Shown here: piece by piece, positions 45,249 to 54,209 of the stretch | Numbering within the stretch: position 1 is the stretch's first letter | Layout of the letters: the number at the start of each line of letters is the position of its first letter | Source: a virus | Length of the DNA stretch: 64,000 nt | Virus record (IMG/VR): IMGVR_UViG_3300049043_000164 | Span: 1-64,000 of that record | Direction: 5' to 3' (one strand) | Notes under the pieces: model-generated | The model's database searches: none | Told to the model about the DNA's origin: nothing | What the model saw: only the letters and a program-made list of their open reading frames with translations | Position numbers and translations under genes: made by a program

Positions 45249-45961
45249 TCAGTCGGAGGTTTCAAGTTCTGGTAAAAACTCTTCTGAATATTGGGATGAA
45301 AGATTGTCCATTCCTTTGGTGTGGACGATTCGATTTCGTTTGATGTTGTAGTCTTGTTGGATTTTGACGCCTTCTGGGAGTCGTTGCCCTTCTTGGTAAG
45401 CAATGCGGAGTTTGTCGACATTTGGAATAATTTCTGTTTTGGTTATCGGTGTAGTGGTGCATTCAATTACTTCACCACTCATAGAAGTTACCACAGTTTC
45501 TTTGGTTGTGGTGACAGTTTGTTGCAAACAAAATTCATTGCGATCCGCTTCTTCCCATTCTTCCACTGGAATAGAAACCTCTACAGTTAAATCACGTTTT
45601 TTGCTAAGAACAAATTCATAATCTTTACCAACAATACGATTGGAATCTATTGGTGCAACACGTCTCAACCAATTAATTAGCCCTTTAATCTTAGTAACTT
45701 GAGACTCGTGATGTTTGCGTGCTGTTAATAAAAGCTCTTGTTCTTTCTTTGCACGTTCTACCGCATCTTCGTGGTGCGCCCATGCGTAGTACAGTCTGTC
45801 AATTTTTCTGATCGAAGGGAAAGGCATTGCTCAAGTTCAGCTTTGACCAACTCCTGGGACTCAGAAGCCAATAAAGGAATAGACTTGTCCAGGGCAGCAT
45901 AGTGTTCGTACAACTTAAAAATACTTAATTCTTTAAGATTTGTTTTGGTGATTTGAGTCAT
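45249..45961 (-). CDS. Siphovirus Gp157-family protein, one frameshift
   Basis: ATG 45961: TQITKTNLKELSIFKLYEHY, ELEQCLSLRSEK, then (A-run shift near 45815) KIDRLYYAWAHHEDAVERAK, KEQELLLTARKHHESQVTKI, KGLINWLRR, followed by the beta-rich domain (FVLSKKRDLTVEVSIPVEEW). The coiled-coil plus small beta domain is the Gp157 layout. These genes sit with recombination genes, as here (DUF5895-like and SSB upstream). Confidence 0.7.
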
Positions 45962-46148
45962 TTGTTGTAAGAAGTTTTTTGATTGTAGATTCAATATTTT
46001 TTAATGCACGTTTATCACCTGATGTTCTAGATGTAGTAATAATTTTTCCAGAAGAATGTTTGAATATAAGATGACGCTTTTGTCTTAATAATGTAAAGCC
46101 ATAAGACTTTGCAAGTTCAACAATGCGTTTAGTTGTATCAGAAGTCAT
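45933..46148 (-). CDS. HicA-like protein
   Basis: 71 aa from ATG 46148: TSDTTKRIVELAKSYGFTLL, RQKRHLIFKHSSGKIITTSR, TSGDKRALKNIESTIKKLL. The double-stranded RNA-binding-like HicA fold with the catalytic His (KRHLIFKH). No HicB partner is seen next to it, so it may act alone as an RNA-binding protein. Confidence 0.65.
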   Translation of the reverse strand: MTSDTTKRIVELAKSYGFTLLRQKRHLIFKHSSGKIITTSRTSGDKRALKNIESTIKKLLTTNDSNHQNKS

Positions 46149-46260
46149 TACCAAAGTGTGATTGAATTCTATTAATTACATAGGCCAGCAATGCTCCGCA
46201 TGCTGTCCAAAGTAAATCTTTAACAATGGGAAGAATAGAACCAAGAATAGCTTCAAACAT
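46138..46260 (-). CDS. Small membrane protein
   Basis: 40 aa: MFEAILGSILPIVKDLLWTA, CGALLAYVINRIQSHFGNDF. One or two amphipathic or hydrophobic helices. The ATG of the HicA-like gene lies within its last codons (11-bp overlap). It follows a pseudoknot leader (46283-46310). Possible pinholin or membrane modulator. Confidence 0.55.
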   Translation of the reverse strand: MFEAILGSILPIVKDLLWTACGALLAYVINRIQSHFGNDF

Positions 46261-46282
46261 GAGTAGTAATGAATTTAGTTGA

Positions 46283-46310
46283 TAAGCAGTTTAACGTCGT
46301 GCTTAGGACG
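46283..46310 (-). promoter_or_regulatory. H-type pseudoknot leader, copy 1
   Basis: RNA on the minus strand: CGUC/GACG stem 1, UAAGCA/UGCUUA stem 2, single-base loops 1 and 2, loop 3 UUAAAC. It starts 5 nt after the stop of the upstream gene (46316) and ends 22 nt before the ATG at 46260. The stretch between has no G. Confidence 0.75.
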
Positions 46311-46315
46311 ATAAC

Positions 46316-46685
46316 TTAAGCAACAAAACCAGGAATGGTATTTACAATATTAGAAACATAATCAACCAATGCTTCTGTTTTAGCATTAACAGATTTAATT
46401 TCTTCCATCAATTCATCCCTGGTAGGACCCATCCCAGGATACTGATAGCGTTTAACTTCTTCGGGAGCATGCTCTTGCTGAAACACACGAGCTTTTTCAT
46501 CTGTTGCATAAGCAATCTCAGAGAACAGATTCCAAGTAAACTTTTCTCCTAATGATGCAAGCTGTACGTTATGCCTGGCAGCAACAAGAGCAAGTTTATT
46601 CAATGCCTGCAAAGCAAAGCTCAGCTCTTCCTTCAAATAATTCAAGGTACTTATCTTCAGGAAGACCGTAGGTTTCAAGAGTCAT
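46316..46685 (-). CDS. Hypothetical protein, probable frameshift near start
   Basis: ATG 46685 (TLETYGLPEDKYLELFE) joins, after a shift near 46620, KEELSFALQALNKLALVAAR, HNVQLASLGEKFTWNLFSEI, GMGPTRDELMEEIKSVNAKT. Helical. Unknown; overlaps the preceding stop. Confidence 0.5.
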
Positions 46686-46926
46686 GGTTGTTAAGTGCGT
46701 CAGAAATTGCAGCTTGAAGAGAATCGGTAATAAATTGTTTTTGTTTTTCTTCTCCTAAGTTTGTCCACCACTGGAGATCAGCATCATCTTCATCCCATTC
46801 AATTACGATAGTACCAGCTCCATCTTCTTCTTCTTCAATGTACTTAATGTTAAGTTTAAATACAGAAGCAGGATCAGCACATTCAAACTGCATTTGAGTC
46901 ACATACTCTTTGTTTGTGTTTTCCAT
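46675..46926 (-). CDS. Hypothetical acidic protein
   Basis: 83 aa: ENTNKEYVTQMQFECADPAS, IKYIEEEEDGAGTIVIEWDE, then LQWWTNLGEEKQKQFITDSL. Acidic alpha-beta protein. It overlaps the SWIM gene end by 28 bp. Confidence 0.55.
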   Translation of the reverse strand: MENTNKEYVTQMQFECADPASVFKLNIKYIEEEEDGAGTIVIEWDEDDADLQWWTNLGEEKQKQFITDSLQAAISDALNNHDS

Positions 46927-47864
46927 GCGTTTTTTAATTGAGGAAGAGAAGTACCTGGAAATGGAACAAATCCATTTTCTAACATGTTATCAAATAAATC
47001 CCAAACATGTTTTTGAGTGAAGACTTCTTTTGGTTTGTAGGTACGCCAAGCTTTAAGTGGAGCCATAGAGCCTTGTTTGGTGTATAGAACAATAAACCGC
47101 CCTTCATCTGATTTACCTTCTGGCGGCGCATACCACCAGGCCACAGCGTTTTCTGAAACTTGACCACGGCATTGCGAACGGACTTCACCACGTTTAACAA
47201 GAAGCTGACGATAACGTTGCATCCATGTTAAATGAATACACCAAGGTTTGTAACCTTCAATCTCAGTTTGAAACGTAGAAAGATTTTCTAATTGCCTTTG
47301 GAACGAACCACAAGAGCAGTATGGACTTGCCTGCAATTTCTGTACGCCATCAATTTCAGCATCCGACTCTGGTTCAGGAGCATCAAAGTCAATGGCATCA
47401 TTAATCTCATGGAAACCATCAGGGGCAACCAGGTGCCCAAGATCAGTTTGATCTGATTGAAGTAACTGAACAAGCTTGGTTCGATCTGAGATGTGAATAA
47501 ATTTATCAACCCACGCACGCTGTATTTGCGCAGATTGCGAAAGGTATCCCAATTTATGGCTGTAGTGCCAACCTTTAAACATGATGTAGGCATTGTTTCG
47601 CCAGATTGATGGTCCACGATAGTTAGGCCCAAGATAGGAAAAGAAGTCTTTTAAACGAAAAGTAAACTGCTGGTACGCAGCTTTAACTAACTGCCTGTCA
47701 TAAGTTTGTTTAGTACCATCATTACGCACTACAGTAACAAGAGTATCTTGTAAATGAATTGCAGCAATTTCAGTGTCATCAAACCCTGGAAATGCACGCC
47801 GTAAATTACTCTTGGTATAAATAAACTGTTGAGCTTGATTAAGTTGAGTAATTAATTCAGTCAT
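46899..47864 (-). CDS. SWIM zinc-finger-like protein
   Basis: 321 aa, intact. Middle: ASPYCSCGSFQRQLENLSTF, QTEIEGYKPWCIHLTWMQRY, the CxC...CxH order of SWIM fingers with a 20-residue spacer (normal size). Flanks are rich in Gln/Trp/Tyr (FKGWHYSHKLGYLSQSAQIQ, AVAWWYAPPEGKSDEGRFIV). A DNA- or protein-binding role is likely. ATGA overlap with the upstream membrane gene. Confidence 0.6.
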   Translation of the reverse strand: MTELITQLNQAQQFIYTKSNLRRAFPGFDDTEIAAIHLQDTLVTVVRNDGTKQTYDRQLVKAAYQQFTFRLKDFFSYLGPNYRGPSIWRNNAYIMFKGWHYSHKLGYLSQSAQIQRAWVDKFIHISDRTKLVQLLQSDQTDLGHLVAPDGFHEINDAIDFDAPEPESDAEIDGVQKLQASPYCSCGSFQRQLENLSTFQTEIEGYKPWCIHLTWMQRYRQLLVKRGEVRSQCRGQVSENAVAWWYAPPEGKSDEGRFIVLYTKQGSMAPLKAWRTYKPKEVFTQKHVWDLFDNMLENGFVPFPGTSLPQLKNAWKTQTKSM

Positions 47865-48037
47865 TGTTTTGATGTTGAATTGTATTTGGAATTGTTGTAT
47901 ACATCTTTAGTGATGCGATACGTACCCCAGATAGCAATAGCCATAGCTGCGGGCGTGCCTAGCATAGCAGCAATTGTGCCAGCAGCCAACCCAGTTGTTA
48001 GTCCTGCGGTAAATGCTGCCTTGTCTTCTGGTTTCAT
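47861..48037 (-). CDS. Small glycine-zipper membrane protein
   Basis: 58 aa: KPEDKAAFTAGLTTGLAAGT, IAAMLGTPAAMAIAIWGTYR, ITKDVYNNSKYNSTSKQ. One long Ala/Gly-rich transmembrane hairpin. ATGA overlap with the next gene. Confidence 0.55.
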   Translation of the reverse strand: MKPEDKAAFTAGLTTGLAAGTIAAMLGTPAAMAIAIWGTYRITKDVYNNSKYNSTSKQ

Positions 48038-48080
48038 TTGTTTAGTTGTGTGTAGAATTAATTATCCTCCATGGTTAATT

Positions 48081-48344
48081 ATGGAAGAACATTACGTACC
48101 ACTCAGTAAGTTTGATATTGAACCATCAATTGATGATTTATTTTGGGAAGAAAAAATTAAACGCTCAATTCAGGATTGTAATTCCGTAAATGCATTGAAA
48201 GAAATGGCGACCCTTTTAGCAAGGATCGCCACACAACGTCAAGCTGTAATTAGAGGGTTAGTTAAAGACATCCATCTATTTAACAATGTGTTAATTGATA
48301 CAAATGACATTGCTAACCCTGAACTTAAAACTCAAAAAGAATAG
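48081..48344 (+). CDS. Hypothetical protein, opposite strand to neighbours
   Basis: 87 aa: EEHYVPLSKFDIEPSIDDLF, WEEKIKRSIQDCNSVNALKE, MATLLARIATQRQAVIRGLV. The LKEMATLLxRIxTQRQAVIRGL helix resembles small cyanobacterial regulatory proteins; I do not assign it. Divergent from the membrane gene with a 43-bp spacer; its end overlaps the convergent DUF5895-like stop by 13 bp. Confidence 0.55.
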   Translation: MEEHYVPLSKFDIEPSIDDLFWEEKIKRSIQDCNSVNALKEMATLLARIATQRQAVIRGLVKDIHLFNNVLIDTNDIANPELKTQKE

Positions 48345-49421
48345 TTTTCTCCTGTATCAGGATCTTGTGCAGATGCCAAGAGCTTAGCATCTACATCATT
48401 ACCCCTGGACGCAGGAAGAATTTCAACTCCTTCTTTAATACCATAGGCACCACCTAATTTTTCAGCATCTTGTTTTGCGTGTTGATTGATGTAATCTTCA
48501 AACATCTCTTGGAATTTCCAAGTAGATTCCCGATCTTCATCAGGAATTGACATTTGATTCAATGATTCGACAGCGGCTTCTTGGCTGCTGTAATCAGGGA
48601 TACCAAAAGATTCAATTGCGCAGATCTCAACGTTGTTGGCGCCACGCATCTCATTGGCAAGTACTGGAGTAAATACGGTAGTGGCGTAAAACTTTTCATT
48701 GAATGCTAATGGAATTTCAGAATCCAGTGCTTTGCTCAAACACTTAGACATTTCTTTTTCATACAATTTAATTTTGTCAGCAGCATCTGTACCATTCAAT
48801 CCCTTCAAAGTAAGGACCATTGGAATCTTATGTGCACGCTTATTCTCTTGCGTCAAAATATAAACAAGATATTTTGTACGTACACTGTACCTACGCTTGT
48901 ACATCTCTCCCTTGCTGTTAGCAAGATCAGATGCAGTTTTATCAGCTTCAAACAATTCTTTAACGGCTGGATCTTCAAAGGTACCAATCGTTTGCCTCAT
49001 CCCTGTGGTTTCCTCAACCATAAGGGGAGAACGTAAAAGGATTTGAATTCGAGGCTCAGTAAAATTAAGTCCTTCTTCAACTGAAGTATTGGGAGCCATA
49101 CCAAAAGTTTGCTTGTAGTTCCAGATAACTGAACCCTTAGCAAATTGATCTTCAGTGGCACTCCATCCACAAGCATCAAGGTCTGAGTTCCGCACGAACC
49201 AACCTCGTGTTTTAGACTTGTTAAGGGGTTGAATTGTGACGAGGTTTTGATATCCCGATACAAACTTTTTGTCTTGAAAAAGTTTAAAAGATTCCAGCCC
49301 ACGGTAGCTAGCGCAGATGTCTTTTTAGTAGTCATAACTTTTGCAGAAGTTTTAATAGTAGGTTCAGAAGTTTTTTAGTGTCAGAATCAGGTTGTCTCAG
49401 AGCATCAAGAATGGAGGTCAT
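48332..49421 (-). CDS. DUF5895-like protein, frameshifted
   Basis: ATG 49421. Joined frames: TSILDALRQPDSDTKKTSEP, then ASYRGLESFKLFQDKKFVSG, TRGWFVRNSDLDACGWSATE, NFTEPRIQILLRSPL, RTKYLVYILTQENKRAHKIP, MVLTLKGLNGTDAADKIKLY. The RGWFV...GWS...EPRIQIL...LTLKG order resembles the cyanobacterial DUF5895 family. Two frame changes between 49370 and 49200. With Gp157 and SSB nearby, a single-strand DNA recombination role is inferred. Preceded by pseudoknot copy 2. Confidence 0.55.
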
Positions 49422-49441
49422 GATAGTTTTTTGTTGAGTGA

Positions 49442-49469
49442 TAAGCAGTTTAACGTCATGCTTAGGACG
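49442..49469 (-). promoter_or_regulatory. H-type pseudoknot leader, copy 2
   Basis: CGUC/GACG stem 1, UAAGCA/UGCUUA stem 2, loop 3 UUAAAC. Begins 5 nt after the stop at 49475 and ends 20 nt before ATG 49421; the gap contains no G. Confidence 0.75.
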
Positions 49470-49474
49470 ATCAA

Positions 49475-49709
49475 TCAAATCAAGATTATCAAGATTTCTT
49501 TAATTTTTACAAGCGCTTTTTGAGTATCTCTATATTCTTCAACAATTTCTTCCATGTAACTCATTGCAAATTCTTTGGAAAACCCACAGCCGCTCATGAA
49601 GTTAATAAAAGAATCAATAACACCTGATCCAAGATTGGTATTAAATGAAACCATATAAGTAGTTTCATCATCAATGTGTTTGAAGTTCGTAGTGATTGTA
49701 AATAGTCAT
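49475..49709 (-). CDS. Hypothetical protein, frameshift near start
   Basis: ATG 49709 (MTIYN), then in a shifted frame TTNFKHIDDETTYMVSFNTN, LGSGVIDSFINFMSGCGFSK, EFAMSYMEEIVEEYRDTQKA. Lies between SSB and pseudoknot copy 2. Unknown. Confidence 0.45.
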
Positions 49710-49714
49710 TGGAT

Positions 49715-50528
49715 TTAAAACGGAGGATCAGAGTCGTCGTTAACGCCGGACATAGCATAGCCTGGAAGGTCAGGAAGGGATGAGCCGTTTTGAGCCCCCC
49801 ATGGTTCAGCAAGATCCTCTGCAACCTTGCCACCCCACAGAGCTACCGACATCCGTAGAAGATGCAACGGTTGTTTGAGCTGTGATTGGTTTTGATTCTG
49901 TGTTTCCCTTGGGAGCCAAAGTCATTGACACCAATTGAAGTTTAGTTAAATTCTTTTTCTCTTTAGTTTCTTTATCTACCCAAGAGTCAGTAACCAATTT
50001 CCCTTGAATAGTAAGACCAATTCCTTTACGCGTAAAGTTAACTAGCAGCTCTGCATTGTTTAACTTATCTTCTGCTGTATTAATTGCATAGAAGTTAAAC
50101 AGATCTGCTTGATTCCTTCCTGTATTAACAGAAAGTGTTTGATTACAAATCATCAAACCATCTGCAGTTGTTTTAAATGCACGTGCATCTTCTTGATCAA
50201 TATCTTTAACACAACGACCACTAAGAATAACAGTATTCAAAATTGGAAATGTAGTATCAACTTGAGTAACAATTCCTCCTTGCAATGAATAAGTTTTGGA
50301 ATTTAAATCATATCTAAGTTTTGAGCCATGAATGTAAATCTGTGCATTTGCCGGTACACGAGCAAAACGCTCAGCAGCTTTACCGTAGATACTAAGTTGA
50401 ATTGGAGTTGGGGCTTTATTGCCTACAGGTGGCAATAAAAGATTACATACAGTTACAAAAGAATTTTCGCTAATAGCTTTTTCTTTTGGAACATCAATGG
50501 TTTGAGCACAAAGAAATGAAAGATTCAT
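49715..50528 (-). CDS. ssb: Single-stranded DNA-binding protein, one frameshift
   Basis: About 270 aa. Two OB-like halves: NLSFLCAQTIDVPKEKAISE, LSIYGKAAERFARVPANAQI, then NTVILSGRCVKDIDQEDARA, DLFNFYAINTAEDKLNNAEL, IGLTIQGKLVTDSWVDKETK. After a shift near 49830 the tail reads PWGAQNGSSLPDLPGYAMSG, VNDDSDPPF, the acidic tip with terminal PF that SSBs use to recruit partners. Preceded by pseudoknot copy 3, like the T4 gene 32 arrangement. Confidence 0.8.
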
Positions 50529-50548
50529 TGGATCAGATGTTAGGTGGT

Positions 50549-50576
50549 AAGGCAGTTTAACGTCATACCTGGGACG
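50549..50576 (-). promoter_or_regulatory. H-type pseudoknot leader, copy 3, before SSB
   Basis: CGUC/GACG stem 1; stem 2 AGGUA/UGCCU with one U-G pair; loop 3 UUAAAC. Starts 6 nt after the stop at 50583 and ends 20 nt before the SSB ATG (50528). Confidence 0.75.
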
Positions 50577-50582
50577 GAATCA

Positions 50583-50825
50583 TTACTTAATATTATTTAA
50601 CTCTTCTGTACTTGCAATTTTTGTAACGTCATAATAACCATAACGCCCTTTAGCACTAACACGATAAAGATAATTACCGTCTTGAATTAACTCGCTGCTA
50701 TATGGAATTCTGCTAGCCATATCATCGACTTCATTCTTAAGAGCTCTTGCTTCATCAGATTTTTTTTGATACTTTTTCCAAGCAATAAACAATTGTTTAA
50801 GAGTAGGTTTGCGTTTGGTTGTCAT
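50583..50825 (-). CDS. Hypothetical protein
   Basis: 80 aa: TTKRKPTLKQLFIAWKKYQK, KSDEARALKNEVDDMASRIP, YLYRVSAKGRYGYYDVTKIA. Basic helical N-terminus and a small beta tail. Overlaps the polymerase stop by 1 bp. Possibly a polymerase accessory protein by position only. Confidence 0.55.
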   Translation of the reverse strand: MTTKRKPTLKQLFIAWKKYQKKSDEARALKNEVDDMASRIPYSSELIQDGNYLYRVSAKGRYGYYDVTKIASTEELNNIK

Positions 50826-52654
50826 TAGTGAGTATCAAACCATGTGTATCCTACCTTGGCATCGCCTTCAATAGGGCAACGGAATCCAAAGAATTGTTGC
50901 GCTGCGGGAAATGCATTTAACGCATGGTCCTTTAATGTTTCTACAAGATTTGGTTTACAGCTAATTTGAATTTCATCATGGATCATTGCATTCTGTTGCC
51001 AATCAATTCCATATTGATAGTTAGTTTTCTCCATTGACTTATGTAAATTAATAACAACTTGTTTCATGATTAATGCACCAGAAGATTGCAACAATACATT
51101 TAATCCTTTAAATTCAGATCTACAATAAAGAATACGTTTGTCTAATCCATACAACCAACCACGTTGTTGAATAGATGAAGAAATTTCACTTTTCAATCTT
51201 TTTAAAGCTGGTAAACCACGCATGAATGAATTAATTGCATTACTTCCTAATTCACGTAGAACTTCTGCATCTTTTTCATTCGGATCAATAATTGTTCCAG
51301 CCTTTAAAGATCCACATCCATAAGCAATTCCATAGAGAAGACGTTTGCTTATGTCCCTGGTAGCAACACCAAACATGTTTTGATTGTATGTATGAATATC
51401 AATATCTGGATTAGTTACAACAGATGCATATTCTCCGTTATCCCATAAAGCAAGATATCCAGCAAGGCAACGTAACTCAAGTGCTTTGGCATCAACACCA
51501 ATGAGAGACCACCCGTCAGGAGCATGGAATAAACTACGACACTCTTTTCCATATGATGAGTAAGCTGCTGGAACCTGACCCATATTTGGATTACGGTGTG
51601 CACAACGACCAGTAATGCAACCGTTAGTAACAAGATCACCGTGGATACAACTGGTGTCATTGTTAACAAGTTTTAGCCAAGCATTGTTACCATCAGCAAT
51701 TTGACCAAGACGTTTTTCAATCAACATATATTCCGCCAATGGTTTAGCTTCTGGATACGGCAACTTTTCAATGACTTCATCATCAAGAATTGGATTACCT
51801 TTCTTGGTTAATTTTTCAGGTTGCCACCCGTACTTTTGTTTTAATCGATCAGTAATTTGCTGCCTGGATCCAGGATTAAACTCTTCTATCTCTTACTTTT
51901 TCAAATGGAACACCTTTAACATAACCACGAGTTTTGTTATTTACTTTTGGTACAAATACTTCTTTATGTTCAATAGGTGGAAAAATTTCTTTTAAGTGTG
52001 TTGCAAGCTTTTGTTTCTTTTGTTCGGAGATCATCCACCAAATCAATACATGCATCAACATCAAAAGGAAAACCTGATCTAATTTGTCTTTCAATTGCCA
52101 AAGCAAAGTCATGCTCAAGTTTGAGCGCTGGTTCTGGATATTTTTGTTTTTGGATGTGCTGAAATAGTTTGTAGGTAACTGATACGTCTTGCCGACAATA
52201 AGTCGCCATCTCTTCTGAGTATTCAGAAAAATCCTTGAAGTCAATTTTGTAATCTGATAGACGATGACCCCAAGCTTTGAGCGATGCTGAACCACACAAG
52301 TTCTTTGGAACCTGCGTATATTGTTCTGTATCAAGTTCATAGAGTTTTTCCTTAGGCCAAATGAGTCGAGTACAAATAAGTGTGTCAATAATTCGTGCTG
52401 CACGAAATGAATAAAATGGATACAGTTTTTTAATTACAGCAAGGTCATAAAACAATAATATTATGGCCTATTAATACATGACCGCGAGCCAGACACTCAA
52501 GAGCATCGTTAATGCAGTCAGGCCCATAAGTAGTAGTTTTGTTTCCGTAGATATCATGGATGACAATGCAGTGAATCTTAGTAACTTTGTCATAAAGATT
52601 ATCAGATTCAATATCAAATACTAACCAGCGTTTAGTGTCTGAATTTGCCTTCAT
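50825..52654 (-). CDS. Family A DNA polymerase (T7-like) with 3'-5' exonuclease, frameshifted
   Basis: ATG 52654. Exo I RWLVFDIESDNLYD, Exo II GHVLIGHNI then YDLAVIKKLYP, Exo III YCRQDVSVTYKLF; polymerase motif A LIGVDAKALELRCLAGYLAL, motif B SKRLLYGIAYGCGSLKAG with Tyr at the selective site, motif C NAMIHDEIQISCK. About 600 aa. Frame changes near 52450, 51975 and 51880. The 5'-3' nuclease domain is absent, as in T7. Confidence 0.93.
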
Positions 52655-52865
52655 CGCAAACGTAGAGTTCTTCACTGGCGAGATCTGGTGCATTGTCATT
52701 AATCCAATCTAAGATTTGTGTTGCGCCAATCCTGTATGGATGGCAAAAAACTTTAGCTAAATCTGAATCAGATTCTACAGGAATTAAAACAAAAGAGTTT
52801 GTATTTGTCTCTGCACGAATGCAGTAATTTACATTGTCTTTACTTGTAGTAATAACGTAAGGCAT
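52632..52865 (-). CDS. Hypothetical protein before polymerase
   Basis: 77 aa from ATG 52865: PYVITTSKDNVNYCIRAETN, TNSFVLIPVESDSDLAKVFC, ELYVCDEGKFRH. Overlaps the polymerase start by 23 bp. Unknown. Confidence 0.5.
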   Translation of the reverse strand: MPYVITTSKDNVNYCIRAETNTNSFVLIPVESDSDLAKVFCHPYRIGATQILDWINDNAPDLASEELYVCDEGKFRH

Positions 52866-52876
52866 AAAAGATTCAG

Positions 52877-52910
52877 GAAAGCCTGTTAAATAATACAAGC
52901 TTTCCTGTTG
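52877..52910 (-). terminator. Strong hairpin between GP88 and polymerase genes
   Basis: On the minus strand CAGGAAAGC pairs with GCTTTCCTG (9 bp) across a 16-nt AT-rich loop. No T-run, so a processing or leader hairpin is as likely as a terminator. 11 nt before ATG 52865. Confidence 0.5.
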
Positions 52911-52938
52911 ATTGCAACTATGTCATGACATCAATATT

Positions 52939-53701
52939 TTACTTTTTGTAACCAGTCCACTTGTTTTCTTTACGTCGTTTAGTTAATGCCTTCTGTGCAT
53001 CTGACCCTTTACGTTGCACATTGTGAACAAGAAGAGCAAACGAATTATGACCAAAGCAATGATCATCGTCACTGATCAATCTCTAGTCCCATTTGCTCAG
53101 CCTGTTCTTCTGTGTATACCACATAAGCAACACGATAGAACACTTCTGGATACCTGGGAATCAAGTAATCAAGAGTGCCGCCTACTGATGCAGTTAAGTA
53201 CATGTTATCGGGAATCTCATTACGTTTTTCATACCACATTCCCAATGACTTTGTATATGCATACAATTTAAGTGTGGGGTTGTTACGTGCAACTTGCAAC
53301 CAAGCATTGAAATACACCTGAGTCCAGAAGTCACCAGATTCATGAATGCGCAATAAATCATATTTAGATTTAACAGGTTGCGCTTCATCAATTGAATGTT
53401 GAATCAAGGCAACAAGAGCGTCAGTCGGGTTGTCTGAAGCATACATGACCTCCTTGATTAGATCCCAGTTATGCCATCGACTATCACGAACGGCAGGTCT
53501 GGTTTCTGCCATAGCAGCAAAACAGCGATAGTCTTGCCAACTCGGACCATTTTCCTGGGGCAGATCAGTAATCTTTCCTGTGGTTCGATCAGCTAGTGTT
53601 TTACATACACCAGCGTGTGGACATGAATAGCCAGCAGGTAAACTAAAGATCAAACGTTTACCAAGCTTGGCATTACCAGTTGAAAAGTTAAGTAGTTTCA
53701 T
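52939..53701 (-). CDS. GP88-family phage protein, frameshift near C-terminus
   Basis: ATG 53701: KLLNFSTGNAKLGKRLIFSL, PAGYSCPHAGVCKTLADRTT, YRCFAAMAETRPAVRDSRWH, LLRIHESGDFWTQVYFNAWL, LYAYTKSLGMWYEKR. The C-terminus continues after a shift near 53050: DHCFGHNSFALLVHNVQRKG. This matches the GP88 family (conserved Cys cluster, IHxSGDF, YTKS). Biochemical role unknown. Preceded by pseudoknot copy 4. Confidence 0.75.
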
Positions 53702-53748
53702 TAGTAATAAGTTAAGTTGAATACAAACACATTAGTAAAACTAATATG

Positions 53749-53776
53749 TAGATAGTTTAACGTCATATCCAGGACG
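53749..53776 (-). promoter_or_regulatory. H-type pseudoknot leader, copy 4
   Basis: Stem 1 ACGUC/GACGU, stem 2 UGGAUA/UAUCUA with one G-U pair, loop 3 UUAAAC. 47 nt before ATG 53701, the longest spacing in the family. No minus-strand gene lies directly upstream; a promoter should lie in the 80-bp spacer to 53857. Confidence 0.7.
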
Positions 53777-53856
53777 TAAGTGTAACACTACAAACTACAT
53801 AAATCATGTAATCAATGTACAGTATTTGTAACAATAGATACAAAAGGATTAATTAG

Positions 53857-53973
53857 ATGAAAACTGGATTCATTATTTATTTAACCAACAAGAAAGCAAA
53901 AGAAGTTCGTAAAAATATTGAGCTTTCTCATGCAGCAAAACAATTAAGCAAACAACCTACTGCTGTAATGTAA
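53857..53973 (+). CDS. Small plus-strand peptide
   Basis: 38 aa: KTGFIIYLTNKKAKEVRKNI, ELSHAAKQLSKQPTAVM. AAAGGATT ribosome-binding sequence 7 nt before the ATG, rare in this region. Basic helix after a short hydrophobic start. Divergent from GP88; its end overlaps the convergent gene by 17 bp. Confidence 0.5.
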   Translation: MKTGFIIYLTNKKAKEVRKNIELSHAAKQLSKQPTAVM

Positions 53974-54205
53974 GTTCTCCCATACGTTGTTCCCATTCTG
54001 CAGCCATGATTGCAGCAGAACGTAACGTAGTACTGAGTTTAATTGGTTTCATATCTTTCCAACAAGCATAACGAATTGCTTGTCTAAATCCCATAGAGAT
54101 ATTGCCGTCACCTAATTTACGTGCAGCTTCAATCTCTTCTCTTGTCATGCGAATATTTACTGTGTAGTTACGCCCTTTGTTTTTAGGTTGACGATCGCTT
54201 GGCAT
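53957..54205 (-). CDS. Ribbon-helix-helix-like regulator
   Basis: 82 aa from ATG 54205: PSDRQPKNKGRNYTVNIRMT, REEIEAARKLGDGNISMGFR, QAIRYACWKDMKPI. The basic YTVNIRMTREEIEAARK segment followed by GFRQAI is the beta-strand plus two-helix layout of RHH repressors. Candidate phage regulator. Confidence 0.55.
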   Translation of the reverse strand: MPSDRQPKNKGRNYTVNIRMTREEIEAARKLGDGNISMGFRQAIRYACWKDMKPIKLSTTLRSAAIMAAEWEQRMGELTLQQ

Positions 54206-54209
54206 TGAA

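Noticed and set aside
45107-45621. Plus-strand frames opposite the Gp157 gene
   Set aside because: Cys/Phe/Ser-rich antisense frames without ribosome sites, opposite a well-supported coding frame.
45933-46260. Complete HicAB toxin-antitoxin system
   Set aside because: No HicB antitoxin is adjacent; the neighbouring small gene encodes a membrane peptide.
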